From: Camellia lanceoleosa
Taxonomy: Eukaryota > Streptophyta > Magnoliopsida > Ericales > Theaceae
Direction: 5' to 3'
Assembly: GCA_025200525.1 (NCBI GenBank)
Contig: CM045761.1
Location: 46,322,190-46,386,189 of the forward strand
DNA: 64,000 bases
Each line of letters begins with the position of its first letter. The stretch's first letter is position 1. The notes beneath the pieces are model-generated. The model searched no databases, was not told the origin of the DNA, and saw only the letters and a list, made by a program, of their open reading frames with translations. The position numbers and the translations under genes were made by a program. Below are positions 10,891 to 22,175 of the stretch, piece after piece.

Positions 10891-12108
10891 AGTTTTTTGT
10901 TTTTAAGAGAGTGAAAACTTGAATAAAAATGTGAGTAAAGTTAGAGATTCACAATTTACCCACAATTATATGATAATGAATTGGGCATTATATGATTGAA
11001 TTTGTGATTAAAAAAAAATTAACATGTAATCTGTAATCAAGAGATAAGTCCAAAAGAAAAAGAAAAAATAACTTAAAATTAAAAGAAGAGAGAAAATAAA
11101 AAATATATGAATAAAAAAATTACAAAAGACAACAGGAAGAGAAGACCACATAAATTACTTTAAAGTAAAAAAATCAGAATAAAGGAGAGTTGATACACTG
11201 AAAATATTGAATAATTTTTTTAATACATACATAAGCAATAAATAAATAAAATAACACAAATAGTGAAGTCAAAAGTGAGGCGGGGCCACATAGGTCTATG
11301 AAGATTAATGTTTGGAAGTACTAAAAAAAGGAGCAGTAAGGAAGTAGGTGGCTCTCCATTTGATGTGATGTTTGTCTCTTACGTTTTCTTTTTTATTATA
11401 TTTTTTAACCCATTAAAACTATTAATGATTGAATTTTTTAGTAGTCTCCATCATTATTGGTATATGAAAGACCCTGACGTTGTTGAATTGGAAAACCACC
11501 TAATTTTTAAGTCAAGTCAGCTAACCCCCCTCGTCTTGCGCGTGGAGATTATTACTGTCACAATCTTCAATTATTTTGAAAAATTATTTAAGACCACTAA
11601 AACAATGAGTTTTAATAGCTTTAAAAATATTGTAACTTTAATTGATTTGATATTTTGCTCTTTATTTATTTATTTATTTTTTATTTCCTGCACTGCCAGC
11701 TCATTAGACCTGGCTTAGTGCTTCCTTTTTAGTGGTATGTATCACCACTGATTATTTTGGACTGCATTTAAATTCTGAATTTAGGAAAGAATTTAAAAAG
11801 AAAAAAAATGTGTGTAAAATAATTATATTATATATATATATATATACATATATATATTTCTTTTTAAATGCTTGCCCCAAATGTATGATACAAACACAGT
11901 TTTAAATTTATAAAAATGTTTTAGAATTCTAATATAAAAGCTCTAATGACTCTAATAGAAGATAGGTTCTACTTTGATGTGATATTTTGACCTTGATCTT
12001 TTTTCTTTTTTTCTTTCTTTCTTTTTTTTTTTTTTCATCACACTATAGCTCAATTAAAACTCGAATTTTAAGGGAATGAATCATAACTCTTAAATTTAAG
12101 TCTTATTA

Positions 12109-12375
12109 GGCCTTGTTTGAGAAGACTAAATAAGTGCACTTTTTGTCTTTTTGGACAAAAAATTTGAGGTTGAAAATATGGATGTTTGAGTTAACTTTTT
12201 GACTTTTTATGAAAAAATGTGTAATAAAAAATAGTGAAAATTGGTTTTTAGAGGAAAATTTGAATTTGGAGTTGTGCAGCCGTAATTGTTGACTTTTAGT
12301 GAATAGTGTTAATTTTTTAACTTTTTGAGTAACTTTTTGACTTTTTAAATTATTTGAAAATACCCAAACTTAGCC
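12109..12375. mobile_element. Tourist-like MITE, TSD TTA
   Basis: Starts GGCCTTGTTTGAGAAG and ends CCCAAACTTAGCC, giving imperfect TIRs beginning GGC. It is flanked by TTA (12106-12108 and 12376-12378). Copy 2 has the empty site TCTTGTTAGTTAAAAC near 63727. A reversed, diverged copy lies at about 60736-61002. The 3-bp TTA target is typical of PIF/Harbinger elements. Non-coding. Confidence 0.8.
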
Positions 12376-12536
12376 TTAGTTAAAACTTAAAAAGTCAGCT
12401 AATTTTGTTTTAAATTATTTTTGTCCTTTCCAAATCTACTTTAAGTCAAAATTGTGCTTCTCAATAATAAAGACAATTCAATTCATTTAAAAATAATTAG
12501 GGATAAATCTTTTTTAAGCTCTAACTCATTGAAAAT

Positions 12537-12930
12537 CATTACAAAAAATTAAGATTTTAGAAACTAAAATTTAAGGATAAAATTATTTTTTAGGGAAAAA
12601 ATATTTTTGTTATAAAAAGTGCCATTATTATATTTTTAACAACTAAAATTAGAAATTATTTATAAATTATTATCTTTTTTAGACTAAATTTTTTCTCTCA
12701 AAAAATAAATCTTTTTAAGAGCAAATTATCTTGTCTCTAAGAGTGTATTTATTGGTGATATTTTCAAAATTGTCGCTAAAAGTTTTATTTTTAACTTTTC
12801 AAGACAATCTTTTAGCGATTATCGTCACAACGATTAAAATTAGTTCTTAAATATTTTTACTGACAAAAATTCACTTTTAGGAACCAAAAATTTAATTTCC
12901 AAAACACATATATGTTATATTGAATTTATT
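12537..12930. mobile_element. possible CACTA-type transposon terminus, degraded
   Basis: Copy 1 reads CATTACAAAAAATTAAGATTTTAG and copy 2 at 63900 reads CACTACAAAAAATTAAAATTTTAG, close to the CACTACAAAAA start of EnSpm/CACTA elements. Downstream (12740-12900) come AT-rich subterminal-like words such as TCGCTAAAAG and TTTTAGCGAT in both orientations. No matching right end or 3-bp TSD was found. Confidence 0.35.
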
Positions 12931-13590
12931 TGCTAGTTGAGGTCCTTACAATTTTAATTTTTAAAAATAAAAATAAAAATTAATGTAAGTAGTCAAAAAT
13001 AACTTTATAACCTCAAAAAGCCTCAGATTGTCCACGACTCTCCATATTTGCTCCTTTTTTTTAATTTATTTTTTTTATTTAACTGTCGTTGGCAAAGTTA
13101 TATCAACATTCATCGGTTGGCACGCCTTAGCCTCAACCACCATCACTGATGTCACCTCTTCACTCGAAACTATTCCTTGTCATCACTAATCTATTTACTT
13201 TCATCTCTTGCCTCCATTGTCGTCCGCATCTCCATTTGCAATTTGCTCACATTGTCTTACTGGTAAAGTGTAAACAAAATAACTCTAAAAGTTTAGTTTG
13301 GCTTGACTTGGTGGATGAGATTTAAGACTTATGAATTTGCTTTCTTTAAGATCTTAAATTTGACTCTCCTACCCAGCAAAAATTGGTTAGAGCGAGGGAT
13401 TACAAGGCATAACCTTGTTTTGAAAGGCTTGTTATGTCATGTGTTTTACATATAATCTGACTCTATTCAATATTTAACAAAAACATAATAGAATAATTTA
13501 AATGTAACAAGATAATATTTTGCCCGAATTGGAAACACTTTTCGATTAAATTTTTATATAGAATCATGTATAAATCACAATTTTGATATT

Positions 13591-14056
13591 TGACAACGAT
13601 GGGCCCACAGAAGCTTTTGTCCCACCACTTAGAGCCCAATTCACGATTCAAATACTAAAGCCCAATACTATTGAGAACCAAATGTTGCACCAGGAACCAA
13701 TGACATCTAAACACTTGTCAAGAAGAGAACCAGCCACGTAAACAGACAAAGATCCTGCAGAGTTATTGCACCACACATCAACCATTAATGGGGCTCCTAC
13801 AGCATTAAATGCGATAACCCCTTTACGTCGGAACAAGCAGCTTCACCGTGAACAATGCAAGTTAGAGTATAGACTTTCAGCCAACACGACAGGTCGGAGT
13901 GGATAAGGAAATGATAGACAAAGGATATAAGGAGGCTTCTAAGACACATCAAAGGTTAAGTTCTCTATTCTTATTCTCTCATTCTCTCAACACCATCAAT
14001 CTCCTCTTTTCTAACTTGATCGTCGGAGGGTCATTTGAGGACTTAGTTCCGATTGG
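13591..14056 (+). mobile_element. element B 5' LTR, first part
   Basis: Aligns with 45282-46240 of the 3' LTR once the insertion at 45548-46041 is skipped. Shared landmarks are CACTTAGAGCCCAATTCACG, GTTGCACCAGGAACCA, CATTAAATGCGATAACCCC and ACACGACAGGTCGGAGTGG. The LTR is cut at 14056 by element A and resumes at 29002. Confidence 0.88.
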
Positions 14057-17044
14057 TATCACGACCCAAACCCCCCATGGGTTTAGCATCAGAATCGCCA
14101 AGAATCCGAGATTACCGAAGGCCTGCTTAACAGTAGAACAGTAATACAGAGTACAGGGGCATGGCGGAAGCCAATACAGTAAATAAAACCATGTCCAATG
14201 AGCTGTGACAGTCTGTATGCAAAAAGATTTTTCATACATATAGACATTCAGTACAGAGCAGTATGCACAATATTTACAATCACGTAGCAGGACCTAATCC
14301 TCTTAAATAGTACAAGAACGATGCAAGATGCAGTGCTAACAATCTATACTGATTATACAAAAGCAGTAGAGACAGATGGGGGAAATAAAACACCCCTAAG
14401 ACCCTAAGCCATAGCTTGATAGGCTCGGAACCTCGCAGTGAGGCACAGTGGTTGGCTTGACAAAACTAAAGCTTGCCTAACGCTCCTAGCCGCGGTCTGG
14501 TGCCTGTACTCCTACATATATATATATATATATGAGCAGTGAGCTAAAGCCCAGTGAATAACATAATGCATAAAGGGGTTAAGAAAGAATGCCCTTTCAG
14601 TATTTTAAACAGTCGTTTGCCTCGGTAAATCAGTTATACAGTCGGAGGCTTATACTTCATGTCATGTCAGTCATTTAGAAATCATAGTAATCGTATGTGG
14701 CACATCCGATAGCAAAACAGTACGGTGGTAGTAAATGATACAAGATAAAGAGTAGTAATGTGATAGCAGATATAAAGACAATAACGATATGAATATAGAT
14801 AGCGATACTTGATAGCGATAATAAAGAATGCTTGATAGCGATATGATACTTGATGCAGAATAAAGAATAAAGATGATCTGATTCTTATGGACTCAAGAGG
14901 TGTCTCGCACAGATTCTAGAGGTGGCTCACACTGTAGCACTTAGGTCTGTGCAGCACTTTGCTCCAGATTTCACAGATTGGCTTAAAGCCCAGTATGGAC
15001 TCAAGAGGTGTCTCGCACAGATTCTAGAGGTGGCTCACACTGTAGCACTTAGGTCTGTGCAGCACTTTGCTCCAGAGGTATCTGTGATGGCGATCTGATA
15101 AGAAATGAGGTCTTAAAAGACCGAGCGATCGATTGATGGCCATCAATCAAGCGATGAGTGGTTCCAACGAGGAACCGACAGAGATTTCGTAATAGAATAA
15201 ATAAATAGTAGGTGCTAAGGATGCCATAGTATGCAGTTCGAAATAAAGGACATACATTCATTCATAAATAATACGATTCGATGCGATTCGATTTAGTATT
15301 CAAAAGATAATCATTTGAACATATCTTTACACAATTGTTACTCACAGAGTTTGGGCTACAGTAGGCTAAAGCGTCTCCTCAGGATGCCAACCCTATTACA
15401 GTTAACAGATTGAACACACACTAAGTTTCACAGTTGGAAAAGATAATAACTTAATCCCTAAATTTGCCTTGGTGCGTTCTACATGTATGTCCTCTTCATA
15501 ATGCCTGTAATATGTCCTTGGAATGCCTACGATGGAAAGAGGATGCAAGGATGTATTGTAAATATTTTGAAATTTTTCGGTGAAACAGGTTCCTTTCGAG
15601 CTCAGTTTCCGCCGGCGGACATGACAACGATTCACTTCGGCGCCAACTTACACTTCGGCGGACCACTTCTTGGATAGGTGAAATCTCCGCTCGACGCCCG
15701 CCCGAGCGTGTCACCCAGTCCTCCGCTCGAGCGCAACTTCCTCCGCTCGAGCGGACTGATGTACAGTGCAAGATGCTGGGAGCTCGATTTTCCCGCTCGA
15801 GCGGCACTTCCCCTGCTCGAGCGGAAAACCAAAATCTGGAATTCCCAGATTTGAACTCCAAAATCAAAATCAAGTTTCATAGCATCAAAATCGATCCTCT
15901 TGATCTGAATTTCTGGAAAACTCTTGTAAACTCATAATATTACATGATTCCAAGCTCAATTTATAAAATCAAAGCCCAAAGGTAGTTCAATTAAACTCAT
16001 TTTCAAAACAACTTTCATAAACATGAAGAACATGCAATATCCATGAATTTAATCAATTCAAAGCCTCAAATGTTAGCTCCACTGAGCTCTTTTCTTCAAG
16101 AACAAAATGAAATCATGGTCTTTATCATGAATATGAACATGCATGCAAGATTTCCATGAGATCAAACCTCACAATGGAAGGATAAACACATATATGCATG
16201 AATTCTAACTTAACTCAACATATGAAGCTATTACATGTCTTTGATGAGTCAATTCTTCTTAAAACATGGTGAAATCATGGGCTTAAACATAAATATGAGC
16301 ATGCATGTAACATTTGTCATGAAAACAACTTTAAATTCCTCAATACAAGCATGCATGCAAGAGATGAGCTTCAATTCAACATTATAAGCCATATCTTGGC
16401 TCTAATCTTTAATAATCCTCTAAACCATGCAAGCAGTGATTCAATTCACAAACAAAAAGGTAATTACTCTACCTTAGATCCTCAATCACAAGACTAGAAG
16501 CTCAATTTAGCAATCCACACTTTAATTCTTCAAGTTCTCTAAGCCAATTCACCATAAAATCAAGCTATCTCCTCTCTCTCTCTCTCTAGTTCGGTTATGC
16601 TCTCAAAATGAGCTGAGGAAATGTTTGAATGAAATGTAATAAGGCTCAAAAATGTTATAATAAAGGGTCCACTAACAATGGCATTAATGTAAATAAGCCT
16701 ATCTCTCTAATTAGCTTATTTTAATCCAATGTAATCATACTAAATCAATTTTCAGATAAATGTGCCATAAAATCACATTAATTATGATGAACACAGAACA
16801 TCAATCAATTTCAAATTTGGCCACCGATAAGGCCTTCAATTAGCGGTTTAAAGCATAAGACGAGAACAGATAATTTGGCAGTCAAACAGATAGATTATGC
16901 ATTTAAATAGTTACAGTCAATCAATCAGTCTCGGATCTCAGTCAGTCAGTTCAGTATCTTAATCAATTCAATTATCGATCATAATCAATCTCAGTTTAAC
17001 AGTAATCAGTAGGAAGTCAGTAAACAGTGACGAGAGTTGTTATA
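14057..17044 (-). repeat. element A, 3' LTR (left copy)
   Basis: Begins TATCACGACCC on the + strand, where relatives have TGTCACGACCC, and ends GAGAGTTGTTATA, where solo LTR E has GGGTTATTACA. Both terminal dinucleotides are mutated. It is collinear with 26040-28996 along its whole length. It holds an (AT)n tract at about 14515-14532, a GATA-rich patch (14740-14880), a repeated block at about 14890-14960 and 14998-15075, CTCGAG palindromes (15650-15835) and a CT tract near 16570. Confidence 0.88.
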
Positions 17045-17062
17045 GTCGCCCCTCCTTATAAA
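17045..17062 (-). other. element A polypurine tract
   Basis: On the minus strand the bases next to the 3' LTR read TTATAAGGAGGGGCGAC, a purine-rich priming site for plus-strand DNA. The stretch just before it resembles the sequence at the end of chromovirus pol genes, but no reading frame remains. Confidence 0.65.
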
Positions 17063-18211
17063 GAGTTTGGTCCTCCAAACTCGAAATAACATATGACAAC
17101 AGAGATGATGCCCAACATAAAGGTAACTTTCACTCTATAACAGGAGCATAATCATATTCATAAACAGGTTCATGGCCCAATCTCAATCTTAGTAATGCAC
17201 AGAAACAGAATAAAAAAAATCACGTATAAGGATTGGGGTTCATATTAAAACAGAATCTTATGCACATTCAATTTTCAGTCAAGGACAATTTCGGATACAT
17301 GTTCATTTCTATATTCTTGTCCAGAGCATACATAGATGCCACAATTCTTACTTAAGCATACGCGGTGCACTCATTAGCACTACTAGAGCAGACACAGAAC
17401 AGATACAGTACAGTGACAATACAGTAGCAGTATAGTAGTATTCACATTACTTATATCAAGTACTTATTGGGGTTATAGATTTACGCTGGTCTCCTTTTCA
17501 TAGGTATTTTCCCCCGTTAAGTTACAGAATTCCGATTCATTCTCTTTCGAGTTGTTCACCCGGTCTTAGTTCAATTTGGTTCTCAATTCGGTGATCCATC
17601 ACAGTCAGTCTAGTTCCTCCGGGAGTCATCGAGAATATAAGGAAAATTGTACATTACTCCCATAGCAGTAGGCAGAGTTCTGAAGTACAGTAATCACCAA
17701 AACGGTCATTTCCTAGTCAAACAAGTTCATGGTCATAACAGTAATACCGGGTAAGTCATCACAGGTTACATATCCAGTTTTCCCACATTGTAAGCAATTC
17801 AAATACTAGCTCTCAACAAGAGTTTTCTCAGGTCAATTCGATGAAAGTTCGACCAGGTCATGTTAGATGCAAGTTCTGCCCAATCATAACGAGTAAAAGT
17901 TTGAGCACAAGCATCAAGCAAAAATTCTATCAGTTACACAAAGGGTCTCATCAACCCACCGTTCTATCAGATTAGATCGGATTACAGTTCCATCCCTCTC
18001 ATTTCCAGATGAGGTACACGAGTTCATACTACGGTCATTCTGGTACATAGTCAGTAGTTTCACAACTAGTCTGAGTTCATCAGTTGTTAAACTTACATCA
18101 GAGTCCAGTACCATTACAATTCATATCAAAGCAGTACAGGTCATATACGTGTTCCTCCCAATAAGTTTACAGGCAGTGCACAGGCATGCAGTTATTCACA
18201 TTGAGAGGTAA
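17063..18211 (-). other. element A internal region, part 1, non-coding
   Basis: No conserved protein motif is seen in six frames. Sequence is rich in CAGT/ACAG words, as in 23848-26020. A 66-codon minus ORF at 17914-18114 has no recognisable content and is probably chance. This half is separated from the other by solo LTR C. Confidence 0.65.
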
Positions 18212-19016
18212 GCATCTGTAGACACCCCATTTTTGACCGACCTTAAGACTCAGACGTCACCGATTGAGTGTTCGGTGATGTTGCATACTGTGCTCGTTCA
18301 GAAGTCTCAGAGTCGCTAGTGCGCCCTGCCTCCGGACCCCCGAACCCTCTTCTATGCCTTGTCTCGGTTTGCGAACCAGACTCGGTTTTCTCTGTTTTCT
18401 TTCCTGAGGGGAGGGAGTGGTCCCATAGACTATCTCTCAGTGGCCGTGCGCTACATTTCGTGGCCGTAGGCCATTTTGCCCTTTTCGGAGCCCGGTTCGA
18501 TTTTTGGGGCCGTCGTCGCGATTGAGACCGCCAACCATCTCCGATTTCTTCGGTTTTCGGCAAGTGCCTCTGTTTTATCATTTCGAGGAACACTGGGGCC
18601 CCTGATGCCCACTTCGTGGCTGAACACCGCTTTCGGTGCTTCTGAATCGGTTTTGGGCCCCAAGCATTCATTTTGCATCGGTTTTCTCGATTTTTGGCGA
18701 GAACCTCTGTTTGTCATTCGAGGACCTGGGGTCGCAGATGCACACTTCATTTCTTGAACACCACTTCCGCACTGCGGCCCATTTTGGATCTGAATTGCGG
18801 TTTGGCTCGGCGTTCATTTCTCATTAGTTTTGTTCAAATTTGGCGGTACCTCTGTTTCAACACCGGGAAGATCCTTTGGGGGTGGGAGGCCAGAAATTAT
18901 CCCAGATAACCAGTTTCGCTCCTCCGGCGCCCGTTTTGCTCACTTCCGGGCCAATGTTGAACACCCTGGGCATATTTTCTTCCAACCAAAGCTACATATC
19001 TATGATCAGGGGACAT

Positions 19017-19315
19017 GGGAGGACCCTAAGAACTACTGGTCGGCCAGCAATTCAAAGTTTCATTTTTGAGCCTCTCCTTCAAGCTCTATGTTGTGGCTCC
19101 TGCTTCAGTGTTGCCAATTTCCGACCTTGGAACCTTGTTCCACACATCTGGGAGGACCCTAAAAGTTGGTGGTCGGCCAGCAATTGTGGATTTCATTTTT
19201 GAGCCTCTCCTTCAAGCTCTATGTTGTGGCTCCTACTTCAGTGTTGCCAGATTCCGACCTTGGGGCCTTATTCTACACACATGGGAGGACACCAAGGAGT
19301 AGTGGTCGGCCAGCA
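19017..19315. repeat. 133-bp tandem repeat in LTR C
   Basis: Units start at 19017, 19150 and 19283 (GGGAGGAC), each followed by GGTCGGCCAGCAATT and TTCATTTTTG. The first two also share CTCTCCTTCAAGCTCTATG. The third unit is partial and runs into a GC-rich stretch (19335-19430) with several GGCCGGCC words. Confidence 0.85.
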
Positions 19316-19872
19316 ATTTTCCTCTTCATTTTTGGACCATGGCCGGCCGGCCAGGGTGAGTGGCTGGCCGACCAGTTGGGGTGGCCGGCCGGCCACCTCC
19401 CAGAAATTTACCTGGCCGGCCAGCTTCCTGCTTTCCAGCCTTTTACAGCTGTCCAGCTGCTTTTTGAAATATCTCACCCCTCCGGGAGATATTTTGGGAG
19501 GGAAAGCTTGGGTGCTTTTCCCTCCCCTTTTACACCTTTTCTTGCTTACTTAAAGGGTTGGGCAGCTCCTTTGCTAGGGTTGGAACATTTTCTCTCAAGG
19601 CTTCATCTTCTCTAACCTCCATTTTCATAGCCAAAAACTCAAAAACCTTCAAGCTTCCTAGCTAGTTCCTTCATCAACCCTAAGCTCCACCATCACCACT
19701 TCCATTCCAGCAGCAAGAGAGTGTTCTTCAGAGGCTTAGAAGCAACTTTCATCAAGGCAAGAAGAGGCAAAAGACTTGTCTTCAAGGGTAAGTCTCAATT
19801 CCTTTTTTTTCTAACATAATTTTCCATCAATTCTTTACCCTATTTGCTTTCAGTTTTTGGGCTCCGACCACT

Positions 19873-20250
19873 ACTGGTTTTGGGCTTATTTTGAGTCCCT
19901 CTACAACTTTGTAGAAGGGCTCAACCCTGTTTGGTGTCTCCATGATATACTTCCTTCAATATCACTCTTTAGGCCATTAATTTGCATGCTTTATTTTCCT
20001 TATGAGTAATCTGATTTCGAGACTGATGTAAACTGTTAGTGGGCTTATATTGAGCCCCTCTTCAACATTGAAGAAGGGCTCAACCATGTTTGATGATTCT
20101 AGCATGCACTTCCTTTGTAATTCTTCCATTTTACCGTAAACTTGCATGCTATTTTTAGCCTATATGCATTTATTTTTGGAGCATGCTATAAACTGATTAT
20201 GGGCTTATTTTGTGTCCCTCTACAATATTGTAGAAGGGACCAATCTTTTT
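19873..20250. repeat. about 163-bp tandem repeat in LTR C
   Basis: GGGCTTATTTTGAGTCCCTC, GGGCTTATATTGAGCCCCTC and GGGCTTATTTTGTGTCCCTC recur at about 19880, 20040 and 20201. Each is followed by a small inverted pair (CTACAA..TTGTAG or CTTCAA..TTGAAG) and AAGGG. Confidence 0.75.
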
Positions 20251-21059
20251 TGGTGCCTCCATGAATGGCCTCCCTTTGTACCTCTCTTTGGCCATGTTTT
20301 GCATACCTCTTTGAGCCTATTTTGTCACTGTTTTGAGCCTTCATCAGGCTTAGAAAGTGCCTTATTTTGGTCTATCCTTCATGCTTTATTAAGAGTCTTA
20401 GGCCATTTGATGATTGGTTTTGGTACTTCCTGTGTATTCCTCCATTTTTCCGTAAAATTGCATGCTTTGTTAGGCCAGTTTAGCTTTTGTTTTCAGCCTC
20501 CATCAGGCTTATAAAATGTCTTGTTTTGCTCCATTCTTCAAGTTTTATTAAAGGTCTTAAGTTGTTTGGTCATTTCTTATGATACCTCTCTTTATAGCCC
20601 TCTTTTGGCCCAAATTTTGCATGCTATATTTAGTATATCTACACACTGAATTGGAGGCTGTCATCTATTGTAAATGTACATATTTTTGGTCCCTCTTTAG
20701 TTTTGTAGAACTGTTTTTTTGGGTTTGAGCATTGTAAATACCACTTTCTTTGTAATTCCCCTCTTTTCCCGTATTTTTGCATGCCATTGTTGCCATATCT
20801 ATGCTCACAATTTGGCCATGTTTCGTACTGAGAAGATGCTATTTTTGGGGCTGCCTTGCTACTCTTTTTGCTTTCATGTACCAATTTTGCATGTTTAGCA
20901 TAGCCGTAGGCCATTTCGGGTACTTAAAATCACATTTCGGGATGATTTCATGCATTGATTGTCATTTCGTATCATTTCGGGGCTTTTTTCCCCTTCATTT
21001 AGCTGCTGAAATTTGGTTTGCATGCTTGCATATCATTTTCCATGTCATTCCATGCCTTA

Positions 21060-22175
21060 GTGCATTGCCTCGGTTTGCGTGCGTAAAGCGCACTTCGAGG
21101 CACCGCTTTCATTCATCGGCATCTTATGTGAGTGCGGTGAGGTCCTCTCATGTTAGTGTAAGCCCGATCTTCATTTTTCATGCACAGCATCACCGCCTCG
21201 ATTTGCGTGCGTGTGCCGCACTTTTTTTTTTTTTTTTTATCCGACGGCAGCTTATGTGAGTGCAGCTGAGGTCCTCTCATATTGGCGTAAGCCCAATTTG
21301 CATTCCGTATGCCATTTCATTCCATTTTGTCATCGCCTCGGTTTGCGTGCCCGTGAGCACGCATTTGGCTGCCGGTTTTATCCGATTTGCATTTCATCAT
21401 CACCTCGGTTGGCGTGCTGTGTGCATGCATTTAGTGCCGATTTTATCTAATTTGCATTTCGCATCATCGCCTCGGTTGGCGTGCCTGTGTGCACGCATTT
21501 CAAGGCACTTCGATTTTATCCGGTTTGCATTTCATCATCGCCTCGGTTTACATGTCCGTATGCACGCATTTCAAGACACATCGGTTTTATCCGATTTGCA
21601 TTCCACATCATCGCCTCGGTTTACGTGCCCGTGTGCACGCATTTCGAGGCACTTCGGTTTTATCCGATTTGCATCTCACATCATGGCCTCGGTTTGCGTG
21701 CGTGTGCACACATTTGGCTGCCGGTTTTATCGATTTGCATCTCACATCATGGCCTCGGTTTGCATGCCCGCGTGCACGCTTTTCGAGGCATCTCATTTTC
21801 ATCTGACGGCATCTTATGTGAGTGTGGCTGAGGCCCTCTCATGTTAGTGTAAGCCCATTTTCATTTTCATACCTTTATGTTATTGCCTCGATTTGTGTGC
21901 CCGTGGGCACGCATTTCGAGGCACTTCTTTTTATCCGATGACCTCTTATGTGAGTGCGGCTGAGGCTCTCTCTCATGTTCGTATAAGCCCATCTTGCATC
22001 GTGTATGCCATTTTAGATCTGTTGCATTGTGTATGCCATTTCCTCGGTTTGCGTGCCCGTGGGCGCGCATTTCGAGGCATTTCATTTTAGTCTCATTGTA
22101 TATCATATTTCATGTCATTTCATGCTTTTATGTCATCACCTCGATTCGTGCCGTGCGTGCATTTCGAGGCATCTC
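21060..22175. repeat. 65-75-bp tandem array (CCTCGGTTTGCGTGC) in LTR C
   Basis: More than ten units of the form TCGCCTCGGTTTGCGTGC, GCACGCATTTCGAGGCA, then TTTTATCCGATTTGCAT. The array is GC-richer than its surroundings and is broken by a TATGTGAGTGCGGCTGAGG module at about 21125, 21255, 21815 and 21950. Within a unit, GCGTGCCCGTG and CACGCA can pair. Confidence 0.85.

Larger units (their letters stand above)
7116..12670. repeat. long direct duplication, copy 1
   Basis: Homology to 55818-64000 starts at GGTAACACGGCCTTTCAAATTG and continues in the same order and orientation. Landmarks (copy 1 / copy 2): 7250/55960 GCAGTTSGGCCTC, 8300/56755 AATGGTCGAGCGACTAC, 9195/59475 GGTGGAGA, 9600/59890 GACTTTGGCAGTGGTGGGG, 10295/60700 AATAGCTGGCC, 10568/62420 ATCGGTGGTGTGAGC, 11537/63557 GCGTGGAGATTATTACTGTC. 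No conserved gene is evident. The segment at 8230-8750 is rich in simple AATCAAAA words and its ORFs are not preserved in copy 2. Confidence 0.85.

Noticed and set aside
18243..18671. 142-residue Arg-rich ORF on minus
   Set aside because: It is inside LTR C, is overlapped by open frames on the other strand, and shows no family motif.
19166..19615. 149-residue ORF on +, and shadows
   Set aside because: It lies in the 133-bp tandem repeat and promoter-like part of solo LTR C.
21260..21847. 195-residue ORF with repeated Arg/His/Cys-rich units
   Set aside because: It is open only because the 65-75-bp array of LTR C lacks stops; all three frames are open and the sequence is LTR.
21060..22175. 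CRISPR-like regular repeats
   Set aside because: The units are contiguous and diverged with no unique spacers, and the setting is a plant LTR.
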